Shown here piece by piece: positions 45,712-54,839 of a stretch of 64,000 nt of DNA (its first letter is position 1; every line of letters begins with the position of its first letter). Made by a program: the position numbers and the translations under genes. Source of the DNA: Azospirillum soli. GTDB taxonomy: Bacteria; Pseudomonadota; Alphaproteobacteria; Azospirillales; Azospirillaceae. Where the stretch lies: assembly GCF_017876165.1 (NCBI RefSeq), contig NZ_JAGINQ010000012.1, positions 147,422-211,421 on the forward strand, read 5' to 3'. Under the pieces are notes generated by a model. It worked only from the letters and a program-made list of their open reading frames with translations. It was not told where the DNA came from and did no database searches.

Positions 45712-46527
45712 ATGGTGGGTTGGTTTCGCCGCTCGATGCTGGCAACGGTGGCGGTGTTGACGGCGGGCATGGCCGCGCCCGCAGGCGCGGATCCGGTGAA
45801 GGTCTACGCGGCGGGCAGCCTGAAGGCGGTCATGACCGAGATCGGCACGGCCTTCGAGGCGGCGCAGGGCACGCCGATGACCGGCACCTTCGGCGCCTCG
45901 GGCCTGCTGAAGGAACGGCTGGAGAAGGGCGAGACGGCGGACGTGTTCGCCTCGGCCAACATGGAACACCCGCAGGCGCTGCAAAAGGCCGGCGTCACCG
46001 GGCCGGTGCGGGCCTTCGCGCGCAACACGCTCTGCGCGCTGGCCAAGCCGGGGCTGGCGGTCAGCCCCGACACGCTGCTCGACCGCATGCTGGATCCGGC
46101 GGTGCGCCTCGGCACCTCGACGCCGAAGAGCGACCCGGCCGGCGACTACACCTGGGAACTGTTCGGCAAGGCCGAAACCCTGCGGCCGGGCAGCGCGGCG
46201 GCGCTCGACGCCAAGGCGCTGAAGCTGGCCGGCGGGCCGCAGAGCACGCAGCCGCCGGAGGGGCGCAACACCTACGCGTGGCTGATGGAGCGCGACAGCG
46301 CCGACCTGTTCCTGACCTACTGCACCAACGCGCGGCTGGCGGTGCGGGAACTGCCCGCCCTGAAGATCGTCGCCGTGCCCGACGCCTTGTTGGTCGGCGC
46401 CGAATACGGCATCGCGACGGTCGTGCGGGGGGACGCGGCGCGCGGCCAAGCCTTCATCGCCTTCGTGCTGGCGCCGGAGGGGCAAGCCATTCTCCAGCGC
46501 CACGGCTTCCAGTCCCCCGGAGGCTGA
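45712..46527 (+). CDS. ModA-like extracellular solute-binding protein
   Basis: A 271-aa periplasmic binding protein with a signal peptide. VKVYAAGSLKAVMTEIGTAFEA and GASGLLKERLEKGETADVFASANMEHPQAL match the molybdate/tungstate-binding ModA family. No ModB or ModC is adjacent, so the partner transporter is elsewhere or the protein is a sensor. It is seven bases from the LysR gene, with formate dehydrogenase (a molybdo-enzyme) next. Confidence 0.82.
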   Translation: MVGWFRRSMLATVAVLTAGMAAPAGADPVKVYAAGSLKAVMTEIGTAFEAAQGTPMTGTFGASGLLKERLEKGETADVFASANMEHPQALQKAGVTGPVRAFARNTLCALAKPGLAVSPDTLLDRMLDPAVRLGTSTPKSDPAGDYTWELFGKAETLRPGSAAALDAKALKLAGGPQSTQPPEGRNTYAWLMERDSADLFLTYCTNARLAVRELPALKIVAVPDALLVGAEYGIATVVRGDAARGQAFIAFVLAPEGQAILQRHGFQSPGG

Positions 46528-46534
46528 GGCGCCG

Positions 46535-47467
46535 ATGTTCCGCCGCTTCGTCTATCTGCTGGCGCTGGCCCGCGAGGGGCATTTCGGGCGAGCGGCGGAA
46601 GCCTGCCACGTCTCCCAGCCCACCCTGTCCAACGCCATCCGCCAGCTTGAGGAGGATCTGCGCGTTCCCATCGTGGAGCGCGGCCAGAAGTTCGCCGGCT
46701 TCACGCCGGAAGGGCTGAAGGTTCTGGAATACGCCCGGCGCATCATCGCCGAGCGCGACGGCCTGCACCAGGAGCTGGCGGCGCTGGCGCAGGGGCTGTC
46801 CGGCCATCTGCGCATCGGGGCGATCCCGACGGCGCTGCCGGCGGTGCCGCATCTGCTGGCCCGCTTCGCGGGGCGCTACCCGCAGATCCGTTCCTGCATC
46901 ACCTCGCTCAGTTCGCGGGAGATCCAGCGCGACCTCGACGCCTTCGAACTGGACGCGGCGGTAACCTATCTGGACAACGAGCCGCTGAGCAACGTGCGCA
47001 CCGTGCCGCTCTATTCGGAGCGTTACTTCCTGCTGGCGCGCCGCGCGCAGGTCCCGGAGGGGGCGACCGCCCTCCCCTGGGCCATGGCGGCGGATGTCCC
47101 GCTCTGCCTGCTCACCCCCGACATGCAGAACCGCCGAATCGCCGACGCCGCCTTCCGCATGGCCGGGCGCAGCGTGACGCCGGTGATGGAGACCAACTCG
47201 GTGGCGACGCTCTACACGCTGGCGCGCAACGGCCCCTGCGCCAGCGTCGTGCCGGGGCAGCTTCTGACCATGATGGCGCCGCAGCCCGATCTGGTGGCGC
47301 TGCCGCTGGTCGAGCCGGACCTGACCTACGCCGTGGGGCTGGTCTTCGCCGACCGCGACCCGCCGGCCCCGCTCGCCTCGGCGCTGGCCGCCGTCGCGGC
47401 GGAGGACGCGCTGGCCGCCCGCATCCGCGCCGCGACGGAGGAGGCGCTCGCGCCCTGGACGCGATAG
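46535..47467 (+). CDS. LysR family regulator, probably of the fds operon
   Basis: A 310-aa LysR-type regulator. The HTH is REGHFGRAAEACHVSQPTLS, then RQLEEDLRVPIVER. The effector domain (LRIGAIPTALPAVPHLLARF) follows. In other bacteria a LysR gene (fdsR) adjoins fdsGBA and responds to formate or molybdate availability. Here it lies just upstream of fdsG in the same direction. Its ribosome site GGAGG is inside the preceding stop region. Confidence 0.9.
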   Translation: MFRRFVYLLALAREGHFGRAAEACHVSQPTLSNAIRQLEEDLRVPIVERGQKFAGFTPEGLKVLEYARRIIAERDGLHQELAALAQGLSGHLRIGAIPTALPAVPHLLARFAGRYPQIRSCITSLSSREIQRDLDAFELDAAVTYLDNEPLSNVRTVPLYSERYFLLARRAQVPEGATALPWAMAADVPLCLLTPDMQNRRIADAAFRMAGRSVTPVMETNSVATLYTLARNGPCASVVPGQLLTMMAPQPDLVALPLVEPDLTYAVGLVFADRDPPAPLASALAAVAAEDALAARIRAATEEALAPWTR

Positions 47468-47529
47468 GGAAAGGCTATCACGCCATCAGAAAATGAAATT
47501 TGCCGGCCCCTCCCGTCGTCGGTCACTCT

Positions 47530-47587
47530 GATTGCACGCCCGACGAACAAAGCGGGCGCAATCCAAACAATGGCCGCGTCAGCGGCC
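47530..47587 (+). promoter_or_regulatory. Dyad and leader hairpin before fdsG
   Basis: GATTGCACGCCCG (47530-47542) and CGGGCGCAATC (47553-47563) form an inverted repeat with a two-base asymmetry. Then GGCCGC-GTCA-GCGGCC (47572-47587) forms a tight hairpin directly before the GGGGAGGG ribosome site. They are a candidate LysR site and a translational control element for the fds operon. Confidence 0.5.
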
Positions 47588-47600
47588 GTGGGGAGGGACC

Positions 47601-48077
47601 GTGAACGCTCGATCTCCGTGGAGCGCGGAACGCGCCGCATCGATCGTCGATGCCCACCGGCATCTGCGCGGCAACCTGTTGCCGATCCTGCACGCCCTGC
47701 AAGAGGAATTCGGCTGCATCGACGAGGAGGCCATTCCCCTCCTCGCCCACGAACTTAACCTGTCCCGCGCCGACGTGCATGGGGTGGTGTCCTTCTACCA
47801 CGAATTCCGCCGCAGCCGGCCGGGCCGCCACACCATCAAGGTCTGCCGGGCGGAAGCCTGCCAGTCGATGAACGCCGACGGACTGATCGACCACATCCGC
47901 CGCCGGCTGAAGGTGGATTTCCACGAGACCACGGCCGACGACGCCTTCACGCTGGAGCCGGTCTTCTGCCTGGGCAACTGCGCGCTTGCCCCGGCGGTGA
48001 TGGTGGACGAGACCCTGCACGGCCGCGTGGACGCCCGGCGCTTCGACGCCATCCTGGCGACCGGGGCCGTGCGATGA
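47601..48077 (+). CDS. fdsG: NAD-dependent formate dehydrogenase gamma subunit
   Basis: A 158-aa NuoE-like subunit carrying one 2Fe-2S cluster. Cysteines lie in VCRAEACQSM and VFCLGNCALAP. It starts with GTG 47601 behind GGGAGGG. FdsG passes electrons between FdsA and the NADH-forming FdsB, in the cytosol. The stop overlaps fdsB by four bases. Confidence 0.93.
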   Translation: MNARSPWSAERAASIVDAHRHLRGNLLPILHALQEEFGCIDEEAIPLLAHELNLSRADVHGVVSFYHEFRRSRPGRHTIKVCRAEACQSMNADGLIDHIRRRLKVDFHETTADDAFTLEPVFCLGNCALAPAVMVDETLHGRVDARRFDAILATGAVR

Positions 48078-49639
48078 GCCAGTCGCTTCACACCGTCTTC
48101 GTGCCACGCGACGCGGCGGCCCTGTCGGTCGGCGCCGACGCCGTGGCGGCGGCCATCCGCGCGGAGGCCACCAAGCGCGGCCTGCTCCTGCGCATCGTCC
48201 GCAACGGCTCGCGCGGCATGCTCTGGCTGGAACCGCTGGTCGAGGTGGAAACGCCGGAGGGCCGCGTCGCCTACGGGCCGGTGTCCGCCGACGACGTGCC
48301 CGGCCTGTTCGACGCCGGCTTCGTGGACGGTGGTAACCACCCGCTGTGCCACGGTCCGACCGAAGCAATCCCCTACTTCGCGAAGCAGGAGCGGCTGACC
48401 TTCGCGCGCTGCGGCATCATCGACCCGCTGTCGGTCGAGGACTACCGCCTGCACGGCGGCTTCCGGGGGCTGGAACGGGCGCTCGCCATGACGCCGGCGG
48501 AGATAGTCAATGAGGTCACGGACTCCGGCCTGCGCGGGCGCGGCGGCGCCGGCTTCCCCACGGGCATCAAGTGGAAGACGGTGCTGGACGCCAAGGCGGA
48601 CGAAAAGTTCATCTGCTGCAACGCCGACGAGGGCGACAGCGGCACCTTCGCCGACCGCATGATCATGGAGGGCGACCCCTTCTGCCTGATCGAGGGCATG
48701 ACCATCGCCGCCTTCGCGGTCGGCGCCCGGCAGGGCTACATCTACATCCGTTCCGAATACCCGCACGCCGTCGCCACCATGCGCGAGGCGATCCGGCTGG
48801 CCTACGACGAGCGTTGGCTGGGCGACGAGATCCACGGCACCGACCACAGCTTCCATCTGGAGGTCCGCGTCGGGGCCGGCGCCTACATCTGCGGCGAGGA
48901 GACCTCCATGCTGGAAAGCCTGGAGGGCAAGCGCGGCACCGTCCGCGCCAAGCCGCCGCTGCCGGCGCTGGAGGGGCTGTTCGGCAAGCCGACCATCGTC
49001 AACAACGTGCTGTCGCTGACCTCCGTGCCGGTGATCCTCGACAAGGGGGCGGCCTATTACCGCGACTTCGGCGTCGGCCGGTCGCGCGGCACGCTGGCCT
49101 TCCAGCTCGCCGGCAACATCCGGCACGGCGGCATCGTGGAGAAGGCCTTCGGCGTGACGCTGCACGAGCTGCTGTACGACTTCGGCGGCGGCACGCTGAC
49201 CGGGCGGCCGATCCGGGCGGTGCAGGCGGGCGGACCGCTCGGCGCCTACCTGCCGCCCGCCCTGTTCGACCTGCCCAAGGATTACGAGGCCTTCGCGGCG
49301 GCCGAGGCGATGGTCGGACACGGCGGCATCGTCGTCTTCGACGACAGCGTGGACATGGCCCGGCAGGCCCGCTTCGCCATGGAGTTCTGCGCCGCCGAAT
49401 CCTGCGGCAAATGCACCCCCTGCCGCATCGGCGCCGTGCGCGGGGTGGAGGTGATGGACCGCATCCTCGCCGGGCAACGGGTGGAGGAGAACCTCACCCT
49501 GCTTCAGGACCTGTGCGAGGTGATGACGGACGGTTCGCTCTGCGCCATGGGCGGCATGACGCCGATCCCGGTGCGCAGCGCGCTGAAGCATTTCCCCGAG
49601 GACTTCCTGCGCGGCCCCGCCGCCATCGCGGCCGAGTGA
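48074..49639 (+). CDS. fdsB: NAD-dependent formate dehydrogenase beta subunit
   Basis: A 521-aa NuoF-like subunit with an N-terminal thioredoxin-like extension. FMN/NADH site motifs are GRGGAGFPTGIKWKT and GAGAYICGEETSMLESLEG, and the 4Fe-4S site is AESCGKCTPCRIG with a later cysteine in DGSLCAMG. It reduces NAD+ with electrons from formate. Confidence 0.95.
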   Translation: MSQSLHTVFVPRDAAALSVGADAVAAAIRAEATKRGLLLRIVRNGSRGMLWLEPLVEVETPEGRVAYGPVSADDVPGLFDAGFVDGGNHPLCHGPTEAIPYFAKQERLTFARCGIIDPLSVEDYRLHGGFRGLERALAMTPAEIVNEVTDSGLRGRGGAGFPTGIKWKTVLDAKADEKFICCNADEGDSGTFADRMIMEGDPFCLIEGMTIAAFAVGARQGYIYIRSEYPHAVATMREAIRLAYDERWLGDEIHGTDHSFHLEVRVGAGAYICGEETSMLESLEGKRGTVRAKPPLPALEGLFGKPTIVNNVLSLTSVPVILDKGAAYYRDFGVGRSRGTLAFQLAGNIRHGGIVEKAFGVTLHELLYDFGGGTLTGRPIRAVQAGGPLGAYLPPALFDLPKDYEAFAAAEAMVGHGGIVVFDDSVDMARQARFAMEFCAAESCGKCTPCRIGAVRGVEVMDRILAGQRVEENLTLLQDLCEVMTDGSLCAMGGMTPIPVRSALKHFPEDFLRGPAAIAAE

Positions 49640-49668
49640 CGGCTGAGCGACCGGAAAGGACGACAACC

Positions 49669-52488
49669 ATGTCGCAGAACGACATCGACTACGGCACCCC
49701 GGCGCGCCAGTCCGCGACCCTGGTGACGCTCACCATCGACGGGCGCCGCATCACCGTGCCGGAGGGCACCTCCGTGATGCGCGCGGCGGCGGAGGCCGGG
49801 ATCTCCGTGCCGAAGCTGTGCGCCACCGACCATCTGGAAGCTTACGGTTCCTGCCGCCTGTGCATGGTGGAGATCGAGGGACGGCGCGGCACGCCGGCCT
49901 CCTGCACCACGCCGGTGACGCCGGGCATGGCGGTCTGGACGCAGACTGACCGGCTGGCCCGGCTGCGGCGCGGCGTCATGGAGCTTTACATCTCCGACCA
50001 CCCGCTGGATTGCCTGACCTGCCCGACCAACGGCGATTGCGAATTGCAGGACATGGCCGGTGCGGTCGGCCTGCGGCAGGTGCGCTACGGCTACGAGGGC
50101 GAGAACCACCGGGCGGCGGCGAAGGACGAGAGCAACCCCTACTTCACCTTCGACCCGTCGAAATGCATCGTCTGCTCCCGCTGCGTGCGCGCCTGCGGCG
50201 AGGTGCAGGGGACCTTCGCGCTGACCATCGACGGGCGCGGCTTCGACAGCAAGGTGTCGCCGGGCGCCCTGGAAAGCTTCATGGACTCCGAATGCGTGTC
50301 CTGCGGCGCCTGCGTGCAGGCCTGCCCCACCGCAACGCTGACCGAGAAGTCCATCATCCAGAATGGCCAGTCGGAACACAGCGTCGTCACCACCTGCGCC
50401 TATTGCGGGGTGGGCTGCTCCTTCAAGGCGGAGATGCAGGGGACGACCGTGGTGCGCATGACGCCGTGGAAGGACGGCGGCGCCAACGAAGGGCATTCCT
50501 GCGTCAAGGGCCGCTTCGCCTGGGGCTACGCCACGCACCAGGACCGCCGCACCCAGCCGATGATCCGCAAAATCACGTCCGACCCGTGGCGCGTGGTGTC
50601 GTGGGACGAGGCCATCGCCTACGCCGCCCAACGGCTGAAGGCGGTGCAGGAGAAGCACGGGCGCGGCTCCATCGGCGGCATCACCTCCTCGCGCACGACG
50701 AATGAGGAAGTTTACGTCGTTCAGAAGATGATCCGCGCCGCCTTCGGCAACAACAACGTGGACACCTGCGCCCGCGTCTGCCACTCCCCCACCGGCTACG
50801 GCCTGAAGCAGGCGTTCGGCACCTCGGCCGGCACGCAGGACTTCCGAAGCGTCGATCAGGCCGACATCATCCTGGTGATCGGCGCCAACCCGACCGACGG
50901 GCACCCGGTGTTCGGTTCGCGCATGAAGAAGCGCATCCGCCAGGGCGCCAAGCTGATCGTCGTCGATCCGCGCCGCATCGACCTCGTGCGCAGCCCGCAT
51001 GTGGAGGCAGCACACCACCTCCAGCTCCGCCCCGGCACCAATGTGGCCGTGCTGAACGCGCTGGCGCACGTCATCGTCACCGAAGGGCTGGTCAACGACG
51101 CCTTCGTCGCCGAACGGTGCGACCCGGCCGAATTCGCCCAATGGGCCGCGTTCGTCGCCGAACCGCGCAACAGCCCGGAAGCCATCGCCGAGCCATCCGG
51201 CGTTCCGGCCGAGGATCTGCGCGCCGTCGCCCGCCTCTACGCCACCGGCGGGAACGCGGCGATCTACTACGGCCTGGGCGTGACGGAGCACAGCCAGGGC
51301 TCGACCAGCGTGATGGCGATGGCCAACCTCGCCATGGCGACCGGCAACATCGGGCGGCCGGGCGTCGGGGTGAATCCCCTGCGCGGGCAGAACAACGTCC
51401 AGGGCTCCTGCGACATGGGCTCCTTCCCGCACGAACTGACCGGCTACCGCGACGTGGCCGACGACACGGTGCGCCACCAGTTCGAGGCGGTGTGGAACGC
51501 CACCCTCGATCCCGTGCCCGGCCTGCGCATCCCCAACATGTTCGACGAGGCGGTGCACGGCGCTTTCAAGGGCCTGTACGTCCAGGGCGAGGACATCGCC
51601 CAGTCCGACCCCAACACCCAGCACGTCCACGCCGCCTTGCAGGCGATGGAATGCGTAATCGTGCAGGACCTGTTCCTGAACGAGACGGCGGCCTTCGCCC
51701 ACGTCTTCCTGCCCGGCACCTCCTTCCTGGAGAAGGACGGCACCTTCACCAACGCCGAGCGGCGCATCAACCGCGTTCGCCCCGCCATGCCGCCGAAGAC
51801 CGGCAAGCACGAATGGCAGATCCCCTGCGAGCTGGCGAGCGCCATGGGTTATCCCATGCATTACGACAGCGCGTCGGAGATCATGGACGAGATCGCGGCG
51901 CTGACCCCTACCTTCCAGGGCGTCAGCTTCGCCAAGCTCGACCGGGTGGGCAGCGTGCAATGGCCGTGCAACGAGGCCGCTCCGGAGGGCACGCCGATCA
52001 TGCACGCGGACGGCTTCATGCGCGGCAAGGGCCAGTTCGTGGTGACCGAATATGTGCCGACGCCGGAGCAGGCGTCCCGCTTCTACCCGCTGATCCTGAC
52101 CACGGGGCGTATCCTCAGTCATTACAACGTCGGCGCCCAGACGCGGCGCACCGCCAACGTCGCGTGGCACCCGGAGGATCGGCTGGAAATCCACGCCCAC
52201 GACGCCGAACAGCGCGGCATCCGCGACGGCGACCTCATCTCGCTGGCGAGCCGCGTCGGCGCCACTACGCTGCGGGCGCAAATCTCCGACCGCGTGCCGC
52301 AGGGGGTGGTCTACACCACCTTCCACCATCCGGTGACCGGCGCCAACGTGGTGACCACGGAGAACGCCGACTGGGCCACGCAATGCCCGGAATACAAGGT
52401 GACCGCCGTTCAGGTGACGCGCAGCAACCAGCCCGCCGACTGGCAGCGCCGGCACGCGGCGGTCATCGACGCCGCGGCGGCGGAATGA
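49669..52488 (+). CDS. fdsA: NAD-dependent formate dehydrogenase alpha (catalytic) subunit
   Basis: A 939-aa molybdo-iron-sulfur subunit that oxidises formate to CO2. From the N-terminus: 2Fe-2S domain (YGSCRLCMVEIEG), NuoG-like Cys motif (DCLTCPTNGDCELQ), two 4Fe-4S clusters (CIVCSRCVRACGEVQG and CVSCGACVQACPT), the MopB 4Fe-4S (CAYCGVGCSF) and the Mo domain with cysteine in ARVCHSPTGYGL. It has cysteine, not selenocysteine, at the metal. ATG 49669 follows GGAAAGG. Confidence 0.96.
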   Translation: MSQNDIDYGTPARQSATLVTLTIDGRRITVPEGTSVMRAAAEAGISVPKLCATDHLEAYGSCRLCMVEIEGRRGTPASCTTPVTPGMAVWTQTDRLARLRRGVMELYISDHPLDCLTCPTNGDCELQDMAGAVGLRQVRYGYEGENHRAAAKDESNPYFTFDPSKCIVCSRCVRACGEVQGTFALTIDGRGFDSKVSPGALESFMDSECVSCGACVQACPTATLTEKSIIQNGQSEHSVVTTCAYCGVGCSFKAEMQGTTVVRMTPWKDGGANEGHSCVKGRFAWGYATHQDRRTQPMIRKITSDPWRVVSWDEAIAYAAQRLKAVQEKHGRGSIGGITSSRTTNEEVYVVQKMIRAAFGNNNVDTCARVCHSPTGYGLKQAFGTSAGTQDFRSVDQADIILVIGANPTDGHPVFGSRMKKRIRQGAKLIVVDPRRIDLVRSPHVEAAHHLQLRPGTNVAVLNALAHVIVTEGLVNDAFVAERCDPAEFAQWAAFVAEPRNSPEAIAEPSGVPAEDLRAVARLYATGGNAAIYYGLGVTEHSQGSTSVMAMANLAMATGNIGRPGVGVNPLRGQNNVQGSCDMGSFPHELTGYRDVADDTVRHQFEAVWNATLDPVPGLRIPNMFDEAVHGAFKGLYVQGEDIAQSDPNTQHVHAALQAMECVIVQDLFLNETAAFAHVFLPGTSFLEKDGTFTNAERRINRVRPAMPPKTGKHEWQIPCELASAMGYPMHYDSASEIMDEIAALTPTFQGVSFAKLDRVGSVQWPCNEAAPEGTPIMHADGFMRGKGQFVVTEYVPTPEQASRFYPLILTTGRILSHYNVGAQTRRTANVAWHPEDRLEIHAHDAEQRGIRDGDLISLASRVGATTLRAQISDRVPQGVVYTTFHHPVTGANVVTTENADWATQCPEYKVTAVQVTRSNQPADWQRRHAAVIDAAAAE

Positions 52489-52501
52489 GGGAGGTCTCGT
52501 C

Positions 52502-53287
52502 ATGCTCCCCCTCGCCCACTCGCGCCCCGCCGAGGGCACCAGCTTCCCGGCCGTCGCCAATCAATCCGACGTCACATGGCTGGTGGCGGAGGAGGTGCCG
52601 GTGGCCTTCGAGTACAACGGCCGCGCCCACGCCGTGATGATGGCCACCCCGGCGGACCTGGAGGACTTCGCCCTGGGCTTCAGCCTGTGCGAGGGCATCC
52701 TGGGCGCGGCGGATGACATCGACAGCATCCGCGTCCGGCATGCGGCGGACGGCATCGTGCTGTCCATCGGCGCCGACCCGCTGCGCCTGCTCCGGGGCTC
52801 CCTGCGCAGCCGGACGCTGGAGGGGCGCAGCGGCTGCGGGCTGTGCGGGGTGGACAGCCTCGCCAACGTGGTGCGGGAGATGCGGCCGGTCCGCGCCTCC
52901 TTCACGCCGGACGCCGGGGCGGTGGCCGCCGCCTTCGCGCGGCTGGCCGATCACCAGCCGATGAACCGCGCCAACCGCTCGCTGCACGCGGCGGCGTGGT
53001 GCGATCCCACGGGCCGCATCCTGATGGCCCGCGAGGACGTCGGCCGGCACAACGCGCTGGACAAGCTGGCCGGCGCGCTCGCCTCGGCGGGGCATGACGT
53101 GTCGGCCGGCTTCGCCGTGCTGAGCAGCCGGTGCAGCTTCGAGCTGGTGCAGAAGGCGGCGGCGGTCGGCATCCCCCTGCTGGCGACCATCTCCGCCCCG
53201 ACCGGCCTCGCGCTGACCCTCGCCCGCGACGCCGGCATGACGCTGGCCGCCCGCGCGCGCGGTGACGGCGTGATGCTGTTCCGCTGA
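52502..53287 (+). CDS. fdhD: Formate dehydrogenase accessory sulfurtransferase, copy 1
   Basis: A 261-aa FdhD, which transfers sulfur from IscS to the molybdenum cofactor; both dehydrogenases need it. Motifs are EEVPVAFEYNGRAHAVMMATP, the catalytic CxxC in GRSGCGLCGVDSL, and REDVGRHNALDKLAGAL. It sits thirteen bases after fdsA. No fdsD (delta subunit) gene follows, though one is usual in fds operons. Confidence 0.93.
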   Translation: MLPLAHSRPAEGTSFPAVANQSDVTWLVAEEVPVAFEYNGRAHAVMMATPADLEDFALGFSLCEGILGAADDIDSIRVRHAADGIVLSIGADPLRLLRGSLRSRTLEGRSGCGLCGVDSLANVVREMRPVRASFTPDAGAVAAAFARLADHQPMNRANRSLHAAAWCDPTGRILMAREDVGRHNALDKLAGALASAGHDVSAGFAVLSSRCSFELVQKAAAVGIPLLATISAPTGLALTLARDAGMTLAARARGDGVMLFR

Positions 53288-53309
53288 ACCGCGGCGCTCG
53301 CCGGCGGTT
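53287..53309. terminator. Hairpin between convergent fdhD copies
   Basis: AACCGC (53287-53292) and GCGGTT (53304-53309), with further CGGCG/CGCCG pairing inside, lie between the two fdhD stops. There is no T-run. Probably a shared bidirectional stop structure. Confidence 0.4.
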
Positions 53310-54144
53310 ACGCGACCAGATGGCCGGGGTGGCTGTAGACGACAAGGCGCTGGCCGCGCGCGAAGCCGGCCAGGGTCAGGCCGCACCCCTCGGCCAACCG
53401 CACCGCGAGCGCGGTCGGGGCCGAGATGGCCACGAGGCATCCGATGCCGACCGCCGCCGCCTTTTGCACCATTTCGAAGCTGGCGCGACTGGAGGTCAGG
53501 ACGAATCCGTTGGTAGCGTCGGTGCCCGTGCGGGCGAGCCAGCCGACCAGCTTGTCGAGCGCGTTGTGCCGGCCCACGTCCTCGCGGATCGCCTGGATCG
53601 TGCCCATCCGATCGACCCAGGCGACGCCGTGAACGGCGCCTGTCAATTGGTGCAAACGCTGATGCTCGGCGAAGTCGGCGAGCGCGCGGGACACGGCGGC
53701 GGCCGGCACGGGGGCGCCGCGCGTCACCGTGCCCTTGACCCGCGCCACCGCTTCCAGCTTCTCCACCCCGCACATGCCGCAGCCGGTGCGGGCGGTCATG
53801 CTGCGGCGGCGGTCTTTCAGGGCCATGAAGCGTTCCAGCGGGATGTCCATGTGGACCTCCAGCCCGTCGCAGCCTTCCCTGACGGCGATGTCGAACAGCT
53901 CGCCCGGACCGGCCAGGATGCCTTCCGACAGGCTGAAGCCCAGCCCCAGATCCTCCAGGTTCTCGGGCGAGGCCAGCATCACGGCGTGGGAGATGCGGTT
54001 GTAGACCAGCGCGACCGGGACCTCCTCGATCACATGGTCGTCGCAGGCTTCCGCCCGCCCCTGCTCCAGGCGCAGGACGGCGGTGCGGTGGACGGTCGGG
54101 AAGGCGGTCCCGTCCGAGGGGCTGGTCAGCATGTCGAGCGGCAT
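53308..54144 (-). CDS. fdhD: Formate dehydrogenase accessory sulfurtransferase, copy 2
   Basis: A 278-aa FdhD paralogue. CxxC lies in TGCGMCGVEKL, and IREDVGRHNALDKLVGWL and SSRASFEMVQKAAAVGIGCLVAISAPTALAV match copy 1 in order but differ clearly in sequence. It belongs to the minus-strand fdo operon, after fdoI. Each dehydrogenase operon thus has its own FdhD. ATG 54144 follows GGAG. Confidence 0.93.
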   Translation of the reverse strand: MPLDMLTSPSDGTAFPTVHRTAVLRLEQGRAEACDDHVIEEVPVALVYNRISHAVMLASPENLEDLGLGFSLSEGILAGPGELFDIAVREGCDGLEVHMDIPLERFMALKDRRRSMTARTGCGMCGVEKLEAVARVKGTVTRGAPVPAAAVSRALADFAEHQRLHQLTGAVHGVAWVDRMGTIQAIREDVGRHNALDKLVGWLARTGTDATNGFVLTSSRASFEMVQKAAAVGIGCLVAISAPTALAVRLAEGCGLTLAGFARGQRLVVYSHPGHLVA

Positions 54145-54156
54145 GTCGGTCTCCTT

Positions 54157-54193
54157 CGCCGCGCCGGCCCGGTCGGACGGGGCCGGCGCGGCG
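54157..54193 (-). other. Hairpin between fdoI and fdhD copy 2
   Basis: CGCCGCGCCGGCCC (54157-54170) and GGGCCGGCGCGGCG (54180-54193) form a perfect 14-bp stem with a 9-nt loop between the fdoI stop and the fdhD start. It could lower readthrough or stabilise the fdoGHI message. Confidence 0.5.
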
Positions 54194-54203
54194 GTTAATA
54201 GGT

Positions 54204-54839
54204 TCAGGCCTTTTTGCCGGTCGTCTCGCGGTACCAGCGCGGGTGGTGCTTCTTCGCCCAGGCGTGGGTGACGACACCCTCGACCATGGCGCGGATCGTG
54301 CCCTGGACCCACAGCGCCGCGTAGACGTGGACGATGATCGAGGCGATCAGCACCACCGCGCTCGTCGCGTGGACCAGCAGGGCAATGCGGATCACCGGGA
54401 TCGGGAAGGACGCGGCGAAGTAGGGCCGCCATGCGATGATGCCCGAGCCCAGCAGGGCCGCCATGCACAGCACCATCACCCAGAACATAGCCTTCTGGCC
54501 GCCGTTGTAGCGGCCGATGTCGCCGACCTCGTTGCCCTTCATGACCTCCTTCACCGCGACCATCCACTTGACGTCCTCGCGGTTCAGCAGGTTGTGGTGC
54601 CAGTAGCGGAAGAACTGGCGGGCGAAGGCGACGAACATGACCACGCCGACGAAGGGATGGACGATGCGCGCCAGCTCCGGCGTACCGAACACGCCGGTCA
54701 GCCAGAAGAAGGCCGGGTAGAAGAAGGCCAGCCCGGAAATCGCCAGCAGCACGAAGCAGACCGCGACGACCCAGTGGTTGATCCGTTCGGCCGCGCTGTA
54801 ACGCCGAATCAACTTTTCCTGGGGCAGTTTTTCCTTCAT
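54204..54839 (-). CDS. fdoI: Formate dehydrogenase cytochrome b556 gamma subunit
   Basis: A 211-aa inner-membrane diheme cytochrome b with four helices. Histidines lie in [38 protein letters not shown] and [23 protein letters not shown]. It takes electrons from FdoH to the quinone pool. The gene overlaps fdoH by four bases. Confidence 0.92.
   Translation of the reverse strand: MKEKLPQEKLIRRYSAAERINHWVVAVCFVLLAISGLAFFYPAFFWLTGVFGTPELARIVHPFVGVVMFVAFARQFFRYWHHNLLNREDVKWMVAVKEVMKGNEVGDIGRYNGGQKAMFWVMVLCMAALLGSGIIAWRPYFAASFPIPVIRIALLVHATSAVVLIASIIVHVYAALWVQGTIRAMVEGVVTHAWAKKHHPRWYRETTGKKA

Noticed and set aside
47520..47537. Sigma-54 -24/-12 promoter before fdsG (GGTCAC...TTGC)
   Set aside because: The GG-to-GC spacing is eleven rather than ten bases and the -24 element is poor. 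The LysR dyad explains the region better.
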